Source of the DNA: Mycobacterium neglectum
Lineage (GTDB): Bacteria; Actinomycetota; Actinomycetes; Mycobacteriales; Mycobacteriaceae
NCBI RefSeq assembly: GCF_002591975.1
Contig: NZ_NVQE01000023.1
Span: forward strand, 29,970 to 93,969
Length of the DNA: 64,000 nt
Direction of reading: 5' to 3'
The notes under the pieces: model-generated
What the model saw: the letters and a program-made list of their open reading frames with translations, nothing else
The model's database searches: none
What the model was told of the DNA's origin: nothing
Shown: positions 24,006 to 34,464 of the stretch, one piece after another
Position numbering within the stretch: the stretch's first letter is position 1
Layout of the letters: each line of letters starts with the position of its first letter
Made by a program: the position numbers and the translations under genes

Positions 24006-25348
24006 TCAGCCGACGAGCCGCGCGATCGACTTCAACGGGATGGGCAGCCAACTGGGTCGGTGCCGGGCTTCGTAGCCCGCCTCGTACACCGCCTTGTCGA
24101 GTTCATACGCCAGGAGCAGGGGCCCGAAATCGCGCGGGTCGGTGCCGGACACCTCGGCGTATCCCTCGCAGAACGAGCCGGCGTTGCGGTCCACCCACTC
24201 GCGGGCCCGCGCGCCGAGTTGACGGTCACGATCCTCATCTCGAGAGTCGCTGGACTGGTCCATCAGCCGCTGGAATGCCGCGTACTCGTAGGAACGCAGC
24301 ATTCCGGCCACGTCCCGCAGCGGCGAATCGGGCCGTCTGCGCTGGTCGAGCGGCTGTCCGGGCTCACCTTCGAAGTCGATCACCAGCCAGCCCTCCGGGG
24401 TGCGCAGCACCTGGCCGAGATGCAGGTCGCCGTGAATGCGTTGCACGACGATGGTCTCCTCGGCGAGCTTGCGGTAGCGCTCCTCGATCAGCGGGACGTA
24501 CTCCTCGAGTTCCGGCACCGCCTTCGCGACCGCCGCCAATCGCTCCAGCATGGTGTCGGTCGCGAACTGGGTCGAGGCGGTCTCCAGCTGCTCGGCCAGC
24601 GTCGCGTGCACCGACGCGACCGCCTCCCCCAATCGGAAGGACTCGCCGGCGAAATCGCCACCGACCTCGTCGGCGTAGAGGTCACCTTCGGCGAACAGGT
24701 CGCGCGTACTGGCCAGCGCCATGTCCCACCCCTCGGCGGAGTTCGCGGCGAAATCGGTGACCATGCCGAGCGCGCATGGTTGTCCGTCCCACGTCGTCTC
24801 GAAGGACCCCAGCAGCCGTGCCACGTGCGGGTTTTCCGCTCGCGCCAGCACCCGGTTGAGTTCGATGTCCGGGTTGGTGCCTCCGGTGATGCGGCGAAAG
24901 ATCTTGAGGACGGCTTCCTGCTCGAAGACCACGCTGGAATTGCTCTGCTCGACGCCCAACAACCGCGGAGCGATGTCGAGCGGCAGTATGGCGTCGGGTT
25001 CCTTGAGGAAACGCACTGGCGCTTCGGGCGGGCCGACCGTCGCCGACGTGTCGATCAGCGACAGCAGATACTGCCCGGCCGTCGGGTCGTAGAGCGCGTC
25101 ATAGGCGGTGCGGTCGCCGTCGGTGCCGATGGTCGCAATGTCGGCGTACTCCTCGATGGGCCCGGCGTCATTCCACTGCACGATCACCTGGTAGCGCTCT
25201 GAACTGCCGTCGGTGTAGGACACGTCGAGCAGAACGAGGTCCAAGCCGTCGCGCAGTGAGACGACAACGGCGGGGTTGGTTGAGGCGAGTTCGCGGCTAC
25301 GCCCGGCGTACCAGCGCTGCTGCGGAAGCCACTCGTCGAAAGGCAGAT

Positions 25349-25352
<4 letters not shown>
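24006..25352 (-). CDS. mak: Maltokinase
   Basis: A 448-residue kinase that phosphorylates maltose to maltose-1-phosphate for the GlgE alpha-glucan pathway. The kinase-like core has the catalytic loop HGDLHLGQVL and the metal-binding VIDFEGEP, as in aminoglycoside-phosphotransferase-like folds; length matches Mtb Mak (about 455). The GTG at 25352 shares a GTGA overlap with the treS stop, so kinase and synthase are translationally coupled. The longer open frame runs through treS and is a shadow. TreS and Mak are known to form a complex in mycobacteria. Confidence 0.94.
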
Positions 25353-27148
<1,796 letters not shown>

Positions 27149-27272
27149 GTCCGACGGAATTGAATCGCCCGAGATCTGACGTTGGAGACATGTTGTTTGC
27201 TGGCTTTGTAGCGGTTGAATCGGTGGTCGGTACCGGCTACGGTTTCGGCGTTCCGAACCGAGGAAGAAGCGA

Positions 27273-27737
27273 GTGGCTGTGGCTGATTCAGCACCGAATG
27301 ACGGCGAAGCTCCAGTAATAGTCGGGATGTCCGACGCGGCGATGCACATGTACGACGTTGCGATCGACGCGCTGCCGGACCCCCAGGATCCGGAGTTCGC
27401 GAACCGCGCCGGGGTTATTTTGGTGGGCCTGCGCAAGCTGATCGGCTCGCTGACAGACGCCGCCGGGCGGGGCCGGGCGACGCCGTCGGTCATCGTCGCG
27501 CTCAGCGGTGTGCGCAGGCGCTACGACGACCTGATGGAGGTCGCGGCCAACGGACCCAGCGGGACGTTGGGTCAGCGACTGTATGTCACGCGTGGGCGCG
27601 CAAAGCTGTCCACCAAGGAGGCGGCGAACGGTGTGGGTCTGCGCAAGGACCTCATCGAGGCCGTTGAGGTGGAGGAGCCCGCGACCGAGGACGAAACCTC
27701 GCGGATCAAGGATCTGATCGCCGCCCTCGGCGGCTAG
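27273..27737 (+). CDS. XRE-like helix-turn-helix protein, left-border paralogue
   Basis: A 154-residue protein starting at GTG after GAGGAAGAAGCGA. Residues about 60-154 (VRRRYDDLMEVAANGPSGTLGQRLYVTRGRAKLSTKEAANGVGL, then E-EEPA and a final IKDLIAAL) match the C-terminal half of the protein encoded at 52104-52826 almost position for position. The pattern TLGQRLY-x2-R-x2-A-L-x3-E-A-x2-G is a helix-turn-helix-like module. One member of the pair lies at each end of the ESX genes. It may regulate the island (inference). Confidence 0.65.
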   Translation: MAVADSAPNDGEAPVIVGMSDAAMHMYDVAIDALPDPQDPEFANRAGVILVGLRKLIGSLTDAAGRGRATPSVIVALSGVRRRYDDLMEVAANGPSGTLGQRLYVTRGRAKLSTKEAANGVGLRKDLIEAVEVEEPATEDETSRIKDLIAALGG

Positions 27738-28090
27738 TTTGGGCCGTCCTGCGGTTCCGTTGCCTTTCTGGGTCCCCGTGTCGGGTCTACGCACGCCTGA
27801 GCGCATTTTGCGTGACCAAAGCCGACTCTCGAGGCGTGTCGGTCGTTTGCTCGCCTCTGTCGAGGCATTCCATTAGCCAGTGACGGCTGCGCTAAGTCGC
27901 GAGGCATTCGGTAACTCTGTTGCCGGTGGCGCGGCCGGTAGATCGCGAGTCCACGGGACGCATTCGCCGACGTCGGATCGGTCAAATTGGTGTGCATGGG
28001 GATATTGCAGTTCCGGTAGCATTTTCGTCGTGACGGCTGAGGGGGCTTGTCGAGAGCTCGGCTCGGGACTGATTGCTATGGGGAGTGACC
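27738..28090. other. Intergenic region before espJ (353 bp)
   Basis: No convincing ORF, hairpin or consensus promoter was found. It must carry the promoter of the plus-strand ESX arm; TTGCAG near 28004 is a possible -35 but no matching -10 stands out. GGGGAG at 28079 is the espJ ribosome-binding site. Confidence 0.5.
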
Positions 28091-28882
28091 GTGACTGAGG
28101 ATTTGCGGGTCGATACCGCTCTTGTCCGTCAGTCCGGCGGCAAGTTGGAAACGATCGCGGGATTGATCCCGGAGCCGCCCGCTACGTTCAGCCCCACGGG
28201 CACCGATGCTCTTTCGACGGCGATCGCCGGCAGGGTGGCCGAGGTGGTCGATCCGGTGATTGCTCAGATGCCGATCACCAAAGAAGAGCTCACCCGCTTT
28301 TCCCAGAACGTCATGCGGGCCGCGGACAGCTACGACGGCACAGACCGGCAGATCGCCGAGGAGATCCTCAAGCGTCTGGGTCTGTTCGAGGATGCGGTGG
28401 GTGGTGGCGGCGGTAGCCCAGCAGGCGGCACCGGAAGCGCGGCCGGATCGCCGGGCTCCACAGCGGCAGGCTCCCCGGCGGCGGGCGGAGGCCAATCCGA
28501 TCAGATGGGCCAGCTGATGCAGATGCCGATGCAGATGGCTCAGCAGGCCGCGCAGATCCCGATGCAATTGGCAAGCATGGCTGCGGCGATCCCGCAGGCG
28601 ATGATGCAGGGCGTGCAGAGCGCCGTGCAGCAGGCGAGTCAGCTAGCGGAATCTGGCGAGGGCGGGGACACGCTCTTCGGCGATGACGAGCGGACGCCGG
28701 AAGAGGATCGTGAGGAGGGGCCCGAGGACAAGCCGGAGCAGCAGCCCGAAGCCGCGCCGGGCAATTCAGGTGGCGAGCGGGTGCCCGACGTTGGTCCGCA
28801 AGAATCTGCACCGGCGGCGCCGGCTGCGCCAAAGCCCGCTCCGACACGTCCGGCTGAGTCGGGGCCGGAGATCGCGCTGTGA
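28091..28882 (+). CDS. espJ: EspJ-like ESX-1 secretion-associated protein
   Basis: A 263-residue protein whose N-terminal 90 residues (LRVDTALVRQSGGKLETIAG, PTGTDALSTAI, RFSQNVMRAADSYDGTDRQI) align with Mtb EspJ (Rv3878). The middle is a Met/Gln-rich amphipathic stretch (QMGQLMQMPMQMAQQ), and the C-terminal third is a disordered Glu/Pro/Ala tail, also as in EspJ. EspJ is an ESX-1 substrate/associated protein of unclear function. The GTG at 28091 is chosen because GGGGAG sits 6 nt upstream. In Mtb, espJ directly follows eccD1; here it has moved to head a plus-strand operon converging on eccD. Confidence 0.8.
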   Translation: MTEDLRVDTALVRQSGGKLETIAGLIPEPPATFSPTGTDALSTAIAGRVAEVVDPVIAQMPITKEELTRFSQNVMRAADSYDGTDRQIAEEILKRLGLFEDAVGGGGGSPAGGTGSAAGSPGSTAAGSPAAGGGQSDQMGQLMQMPMQMAQQAAQIPMQLASMAAAIPQAMMQGVQSAVQQASQLAESGEGGDTLFGDDERTPEEDREEGPEDKPEQQPEAAPGNSGGERVPDVGPQESAPAAPAAPKPAPTRPAESGPEIAL

Positions 28883-30009
28883 GTTTTCAGCCGCCCGGTG
28901 GTCCACCGATTCCACCTCCGCCTGGCGGTCCACCGCCTCCTCCACCCGGGAATCCGTATCCGCCGCAAGGCTATCCGGGGCCGCAGCAGCCATGGGCCGC
29001 CAGCCCACCCCAGAAGAAGCGGGGTGGCGGCTGGAAGTGGGGACTCGGAGCGCTCGCTGTTCTCGTAGTCATCGGAGTGACTGCGGCAGTGACGATCTCG
29101 GTCACGAAGGATGGCAGCGCTGGCGCTGATGGCGATCCATCGCCAACGGGTGAAACCTTCGGATTAGCGAGCGCCGACGACAGAGGCCCTGCGAACATCA
29201 TCACGGAGGATCCCAGTTGCGCGGCATGGGGGCCGATCAACGACACATTCGTGGCTATCCAGCGCAAGGGTTGGCACGAGCGCGACGCGGCTGTTCCTGC
29301 GTCTGAGTGGAACTCAACGCAGCGCGCACAGTACGAAGAGGTCCAAAAGGCTGCGGTTGCGGCTGCAGATCAAACGGTGGCGCTCGCGAAGCTCACACCA
29401 CACCGCGTCATGCGCGAGCTCTACGAACAGTTCATCGCATACGCACGCGCATACAGCGAAGCGATTGCGACATACGTGCCTGATGATGACTATCTTGCCG
29501 GGGTTTTCATGGGGGCAACTGCAAGCCTCGTGTACACCTGCGCCGCAATAACCTATGGGTCCGCTCAAGCGCGCGGCCCGCTAATCCCTGCCCCCGCATC
29601 ACCATCAGAAATCTCGCCCCTCAGCGATCCCGCCAATCCTCTGCGGTTCCTAGAATCGGCCGATAGTACTTGTGCCGAGTGGGACCGGCTGACTGACAAA
29701 TTCGAGGCAGAGACGGCCGAGTGGCAAGCGATCGATTCTGCAATCTCCGCTACTGATTGGACTCCTCAACAACAAGCCGTGGTGGACGCTGTCATCCCTG
29801 TAATGGAAAGCCAAGCCGACGCCATCGAAAAGGTAGGACTATCCAGTTCGAACCCCGTTGTTCAGGACTTCGCAGCTCTTTCCGCGCAATATCGTCGGGC
29901 GTACTCTCTGGCGTTGCCCACTTATACCTCTGCGGATGCGTATTTATCGGGTACGTCTGGCCGTCTGACGTCGCTGATCTACCAAGCGTGCAAAGCGGCT
30001 GGGGCGTAA
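28879..30009 (+). CDS. Proline-rich membrane protein with duplicated Cys-bracketed helical domain
   Basis: A 376-residue protein. Residues 1-45 are Pro/Gly-rich (cytosolic), a single membrane span lies at about 54-76, and the outside portion carries two copies of a helical domain of about 108 residues (112-221 and 262-371). Each copy opens with C-A-x-W and closes with a Y-x(1-3)-C cysteine, suggesting one disulfide per domain. The GTG overlaps the espJ stop. A similar one-copy layout recurs at 33412. The function is unknown; placement between espJ and espK suggests an ESX-1 accessory membrane factor. Confidence 0.75.
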   Translation: MSFQPPGGPPIPPPPGGPPPPPPGNPYPPQGYPGPQQPWAASPPQKKRGGGWKWGLGALAVLVVIGVTAAVTISVTKDGSAGADGDPSPTGETFGLASADDRGPANIITEDPSCAAWGPINDTFVAIQRKGWHERDAAVPASEWNSTQRAQYEEVQKAAVAAADQTVALAKLTPHRVMRELYEQFIAYARAYSEAIATYVPDDDYLAGVFMGATASLVYTCAAITYGSAQARGPLIPAPASPSEISPLSDPANPLRFLESADSTCAEWDRLTDKFEAETAEWQAIDSAISATDWTPQQQAVVDAVIPVMESQADAIEKVGLSSSNPVVQDFAALSAQYRRAYSLALPTYTSADAYLSGTSGRLTSLIYQACKAAGA

Positions 30010-30011
30010 CC

Positions 30012-32225
30012 ATGGGCCTTGGTAAGCCGTCTGATCCCTATGGCATGACGAATCCTCCGGCATGGCCAGATGTCGACGAAGATGTGCTACGCAGCTACGG
30101 GGATGCCTTCAGTACAGTCTCGAAGACCGTAAGCACTCAACTTGGGAGTGCGCAACAGCAGCGTACGCAAATGTTCGGTGGTGTCGGCCTCTGGGCGGGT
30201 GGGGGTGCACGCGCGGCATCGGGCGCTCTTGATCGACGGATAGCTGATCTCGAGACGGTCGCGCAGAAGCTCAATGACTCCGCCGCGCTTTTCCATACCA
30301 GCGCTGCCGAAGTAGGCAAGGCCAAGCAAGAGATTGTCGACCTCGTTGAGGCAGCGAATCAGGCGATCCAGAATGTACTGAGCAACAAGAAGATCCCCGA
30401 GGACATCAAGGATTCTGCGATTCGCGAGTTTGTAGATCGGATGCGCGCCGAGTTGATCGGCATTGTTTCACTCGCAGGTTCCCGCATTTCGGGTAAACCG
30501 GCTGTGCTGCCTGAGATTCCGAAGCCGTCAGATGCCGAAGCTTTGTGGTTTGGTCCGAACGCGCCGCGGAATGCGCCCCAACAACCGATGCCGAACACTG
30601 TCGGTCCGCTGAGCAATGAGCCCCCGAACGCTCCACCCCTTACTCCGCAACTTGGTGAAGTGGCGCTGCCGGACAACTCAAGCTCGTACGATCGTGATCC
30701 GATCGAATCACCCGAAACTGTCCCTGCTTCGCCGCCGCCCGAATCAGCGCCGGAACCGCCCCCGTCAAATTTGCCTGGTCGAGACCCAGTCCAATCGCCA
30801 ACTTCCCCTACGCCGCCTTCGTCTCGTCCCGCCGAGGCACCGCCAGTCCCACCAGGCAGACCCGGTCTCCCTGGAATGCCCGGCGCGCCAAGTGCTCCCA
30901 GTGCGCCGACGTCCCCGAGCCCGAGTTCGCCATCAAGCCCGCTGTCGAGCCCGTCAGCGCCATCCGCGCCGAGCGCGCCAACCGCACCCAGTACTGCGAG
31001 CGCCGCACCTTCTACCCCGGCCCAAGGGCTGACCGAGTTCCAGCGCTCCATGGCCGAGGCCGCGGCCAAGGCTGCCCAAACACCCATTCAGCCAACGCAG
31101 CCGTCCGTGCCGATGAACTCGGTTCCGATCGCGCAACCCCTCGCTCCGCCAGTTCCCCCCGACGCCCCCGCGCCCGCGACGCCGGCCCAAACCCCTTCTA
31201 CCGCAGGGCCGACAGGCGATTCCGCAGCGCCCGTCGCACCCACACCCGCGCCGGGCACCGGCGCTCCAGCCGCACCTCCAGTGCAACTCGGCCCCCCAGC
31301 GACGCCACCACCCGCCGCACCCGTCGCATCTCCCGGCCCCGTCGGATCGGGCATTCCACCCGCGACCGCAGCCCCCGGCTCCGGCGCCGTAGGTGCTGCG
31401 CCCGTTCCGGTTTCGGCCGCCCGCGCCCATCGTGAGGCCGCCGCTGTAGCCGCAACAGCCGGTGCCCTACGCCGTCGCTCGACCGGCAAAGATCCCGCGA
31501 TGCTCGCCCAGCGCATCGCCGCCGCCCTCAACGCCGGCATCATCGACGTCGGCTTCTACTGGCTCACCGGATTGATGAAGGACGGCACGATCGTCGTCGC
31601 CAACAACTACGGCCTCGGCTACATCCCCGAGGGTGTGAACCTGCCCGAGAACATCAGACTGGCCACCGCCGACGAGAGCATCTCCGCCACCGTCCGCGGT
31701 ACCTGGGCGACGTATCCCATACTCGCGCTTCATGGTTGGGCCCAGCACCACGACACCGATCTGCGCGCGGTCATCGCCACCGAGGACCAGTTCAAGGGAT
31801 TCGACCCCGGCGCAGCCAGGCTCGTTCTACACCCCGACGACATCCCTGACGACGGGACCATGGCGGGCCGCCACCGCCTACAGGTGATCGCCCCCGATGC
31901 CGCGACAAAACTGGCCGCAGTCGGTAGCACAGGTCTGTCCGAACTCTTGCCTCCGCCGCCAACTGATGCCAACCCGCCCGAGGACCGGCGTTCGAACCTG
32001 TGGTTCGAGGTCTTCCGACCACTCTTGAGCAACGTGCCCGACCGCGCGGAAGTCCAGCTCGCGAACTTCGTGACTTACGCCGACCATGCACAGGAGCTGG
32101 CTCTGTACCGCGCACACACCGCGGTCGACCCTGCTGATCAGCGTGCAGCGATCGCCGATTGGATTTACTGGCAGCACCTGAGCGTGCTGATGTCCGACGC
32201 CATCTCCAGTGAGGCCACCGTATGA
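30012..32225 (+). CDS. espK: EspK-like ESX-1 secretion-associated protein
   Basis: A 737-residue protein. The N-terminal WXG/PE-PPE-like helical region contains GGVGLWAGGGARAASGAL, as in Mtb EspK. A long Pro/Ala/Ser linker (about residues 190-460) precedes a conserved C-terminal domain starting PVSAARAHREAA and including VVANNYGLGYIPEGV, AVIATEDQF, VLHPDDIPDDGTM and WLYWQ-like IADWIYWQH, which align with the end of Mtb EspK (Rv3879c). In M. marinum EspK is a chaperone-like partner of EspB; no espB is present here. It starts 2 bp after the previous stop and overlaps the next gene by ATGA. Confidence 0.85.
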   Translation: MGLGKPSDPYGMTNPPAWPDVDEDVLRSYGDAFSTVSKTVSTQLGSAQQQRTQMFGGVGLWAGGGARAASGALDRRIADLETVAQKLNDSAALFHTSAAEVGKAKQEIVDLVEAANQAIQNVLSNKKIPEDIKDSAIREFVDRMRAELIGIVSLAGSRISGKPAVLPEIPKPSDAEALWFGPNAPRNAPQQPMPNTVGPLSNEPPNAPPLTPQLGEVALPDNSSSYDRDPIESPETVPASPPPESAPEPPPSNLPGRDPVQSPTSPTPPSSRPAEAPPVPPGRPGLPGMPGAPSAPSAPTSPSPSSPSSPLSSPSAPSAPSAPTAPSTASAAPSTPAQGLTEFQRSMAEAAAKAAQTPIQPTQPSVPMNSVPIAQPLAPPVPPDAPAPATPAQTPSTAGPTGDSAAPVAPTPAPGTGAPAAPPVQLGPPATPPPAAPVASPGPVGSGIPPATAAPGSGAVGAAPVPVSAARAHREAAAVAATAGALRRRSTGKDPAMLAQRIAAALNAGIIDVGFYWLTGLMKDGTIVVANNYGLGYIPEGVNLPENIRLATADESISATVRGTWATYPILALHGWAQHHDTDLRAVIATEDQFKGFDPGAARLVLHPDDIPDDGTMAGRHRLQVIAPDAATKLAAVGSTGLSELLPPPPTDANPPEDRRSNLWFEVFRPLLSNVPDRAEVQLANFVTYADHAQELALYRAHTAVDPADQRAAIADWIYWQHLSVLMSDAISSEATV

Positions 32226-33415
32226 CCATGACCGCCATCGACGCATTCTTGACTTCGTGGTCGCACACGCGGCGCGCATTCGGAGAGGGCGCGCCCGTAG
32301 GCGGCGCGCAGTATGACAACAGCGGCAGCCTCCGCCAGGTGGTGGCCAGCCTCGAAACGGCTGCGCCCGGACCGCAGTGGTCCGGTTCCGCCGCCACCAG
32401 CTACGACGAAGCCAATGCCAAGCAGCGCCGAATGATTGGACACCTCGCGACGCTCGACCAGCGCCTAGCCTCTGAGATCGATCTGTCCGCGCAAGTTGTC
32501 GAATCCGGTCGGCGCGATCTCGAAGCCGTTCGGCAACGGGTTATCGCTGCGGCCGCCGCAGTACCCGAGATCGAAGCGGGTGAACGTATGATGATTGCGA
32601 TCGCCCAGACAGGCCTGGCGCAGCTTCAAGAGATCGTCCAGCGATCCGACACCGAATCCAATGCGATCGGCGAGAGAATCCGCCGCCTCGGCGAGGAATA
32701 CCAAGCGTTGGAGAACCACCGACTCGACAGCACGACCGGTTCCAACGAACTCCCGGTCTTCCACGGCGTCGACTACAAATTGGATACTCCCGAGGAGCCC
32801 CCGCCATTCGTTCCGGGTCACCCAATCGATCCCGCGAATCCGTTCATCGGCGATCAACGGTTCGGCTACTGGGAACGTGTGATCGCGCCGCCCCACACCG
32901 GGCTAACACCCCCGCCGTTGACCCGCCGGTACCACCCGTTCCCCGAAGGGACGCCGCTGAAGACAGGCGGGACGACAGGCTGGTACACGCCAGGCAAAAA
33001 TTGGGTCGCTGACGCACCCTATGCGCAGTACCAGGAGCAGTACCGATTTCGGATTGCGGGCCGCGAAGCAACGGCGTACACGCGGATGGTTCACGAGGAC
33101 GGGCGCTGGCAGCAGGAGCGCTGGGTTCAGAACGTCTATGAGTACCAACGGAACACCCAGACGCTCTTCGGCGGAGAGGTATCCGTGAAGGGCAAGGACG
33201 GTGACCTTGCAGGGCTGCTGTCGCCCCCGCACATCGACTACGAGTGGAAGCCCATCGGGCTGAACGAGATCGCGACGTTGACGGCACGGAACACGGCCAC
33301 GACCTACTACCTTCCCGATGGCTGCGGAGGGCAGTTCACCTATCAGGGCGGCGTTCCGTTGGGTGGTATGAGCGGTCTCCCCCCTGCACCGCCGGTGATG
33401 ACGAGACCACGGTGA
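32222..33415 (+). CDS. WXG-type ESX effector candidate with novel C-terminal domain
   Basis: A 397-residue protein. Residues 1-150 are helical with a WSG turn (GPQWSGSAATSYDEA, near residue 58) like the WXG100/PE-PPE helical pairs. A Pro-rich connector (about 185-245) follows, then a C-terminal domain of about 150 residues rich in Tyr/Trp/Arg (YRFRIAGREATAYTRMVHEDG, QNVYEYQRNTQTLFGG) and ending with YLPDGCGGQFTYQGG. No known toxin or enzyme motif was recognised. An N-terminal secretion domain fused to a distinct C-terminal domain is the usual shape of T7SS effectors. It overlaps espK and the next gene and is therefore part of the same operon. Confidence 0.65.
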   Translation: MTMTAIDAFLTSWSHTRRAFGEGAPVGGAQYDNSGSLRQVVASLETAAPGPQWSGSAATSYDEANAKQRRMIGHLATLDQRLASEIDLSAQVVESGRRDLEAVRQRVIAAAAAVPEIEAGERMMIAIAQTGLAQLQEIVQRSDTESNAIGERIRRLGEEYQALENHRLDSTTGSNELPVFHGVDYKLDTPEEPPPFVPGHPIDPANPFIGDQRFGYWERVIAPPHTGLTPPPLTRRYHPFPEGTPLKTGGTTGWYTPGKNWVADAPYAQYQEQYRFRIAGREATAYTRMVHEDGRWQQERWVQNVYEYQRNTQTLFGGEVSVKGKDGDLAGLLSPPHIDYEWKPIGLNEIATLTARNTATTYYLPDGCGGQFTYQGGVPLGGMSGLPPAPPVMTRPR

Positions 33416-33849
33416 CACGAGGCAAGCTGCTCATTGCAGTGGGCATGGTAGCGGCCGTCGCCGTCGCCGTTCTTGTAGCGCTCGTCATCTCGAAACGTCC
33501 CTCAGATTGCGACACCGTGCGATCGATGATTGCCCATAACAACGCCTTCAACGAGCACGTCGAATCTGCCACCTCCAGTGGTATACAAACGACCAACGAG
33601 GAGGTCCGGGCCTGGGCGTCGCAATTGCACCATCTGGCAGAACAAGTCCGAGATCCGGCGCTTGCCGAACCCGCTGGCAATCTGGCGAACCTGGCTGACC
33701 AGGCGGTGGCATTTTCTGAGCGGTTCCTCGCAGACGAGGCCGCTGCCGACCACACTTCTCCCCCTCCGTCTTACATTCGGGATTACTCGCAGTTGGGTAA
33801 GGACTTCGACACCACCTTGGCGACGCTTGACCAGAAATGTCCCGCCTGA
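33412..33849 (+). CDS. Single-span membrane protein with Cys-bracketed helical domain
   Basis: A 145-residue protein: an N-terminal span (about residues 5-27), then a helical extracytoplasmic domain opening at SDCDTVR and closing at DQKCPA, so two cysteines bracket the domain as in each repeat of the protein at 28879. The GTG overlaps the stop of the effector-like gene (GTGA). A dedicated partner or immunity protein for the preceding protein is one possibility; a structural accessory of the ESX channel is another. Neither is shown. Confidence 0.65.
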   Translation: MTRGKLLIAVGMVAAVAVAVLVALVISKRPSDCDTVRSMIAHNNAFNEHVESATSSGIQTTNEEVRAWASQLHHLAEQVRDPALAEPAGNLANLADQAVAFSERFLADEAAADHTSPPPSYIRDYSQLGKDFDTTLATLDQKCPA

Positions 33850-33958
33850 CCTCGCCTATGCCCTATGAGCACGGGATCGGCGGGGCGAGGGCGACGACCA
33901 TTTAGCCCACGTCCGAAGAACTGCAAATGTCGCGCCGCAGACGCGGGATAATGAGTTC

Positions 33959-34453
33959 GTGACCACTTCCATCTCAGCTGTTGCGGCGTCGCAGCCAGAA
34001 CGACTGGTCACCGCAGCCGCCGAGGTAGGCACACAGGCGGCGCAGCTCGACAATCTGATCGCGACGCAGCGCGATTCGGTCAACAAGCTGCGCGAAGGTT
34101 GGTCAGGGCCGGCTGCCGACGAGGCCCTCGTCCGCGGCGAACAGAATCTCGCCAGCCAGGAAGAGCTGCGCGACAAGTTGCAGACCTTGCAAGCGGTGCT
34201 GTCCGCCGGCGGCGGTCAGCTGAGCTCGGCGCGTACTGCACTGTTGGACTTGGTCGGTCAGTTGCAGGGCCAGGGTTGGCAGGTCTCCGACGACGGTGTC
34301 ACGGCTGCCCCACCGAACCTTTCCGCGGCCTTCCGCAGCTTTCCGCAGGCTTACACGCTGCTGATCCAGAAGCTACTCAAGTCGTACGACAGCATCGACA
34401 GTGCGACCGCCGGCAACTTCCCCGCATTCGACGAGTGGGGCGCCGGCGCCTAG
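33959..34453 (+). CDS. WXG100-like type VII secretion target
   Basis: A 164-residue helical protein. About 100 residues form a WXG100-like hairpin with the turn EGWSGPAADEAL near residue 47, followed by a 60-residue extension (GQGWQVSDDG... LLKSYDSID). It is longer than EsxA/EsxB. The GTG start at 33959 is followed by MTTSISAVAASQ. It is paired with a downstream lipoprotein gene, an arrangement seen for WXG proteins linked to TPR-repeat-region proteins in other mycobacteria. Confidence 0.68.
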   Translation: MTTSISAVAASQPERLVTAAAEVGTQAAQLDNLIATQRDSVNKLREGWSGPAADEALVRGEQNLASQEELRDKLQTLQAVLSAGGGQLSSARTALLDLVGQLQGQGWQVSDDGVTAAPPNLSAAFRSFPQAYTLLIQKLLKSYDSIDSATAGNFPAFDEWGAGA

Positions 34454-34464
34454 GCTCCGACCGG

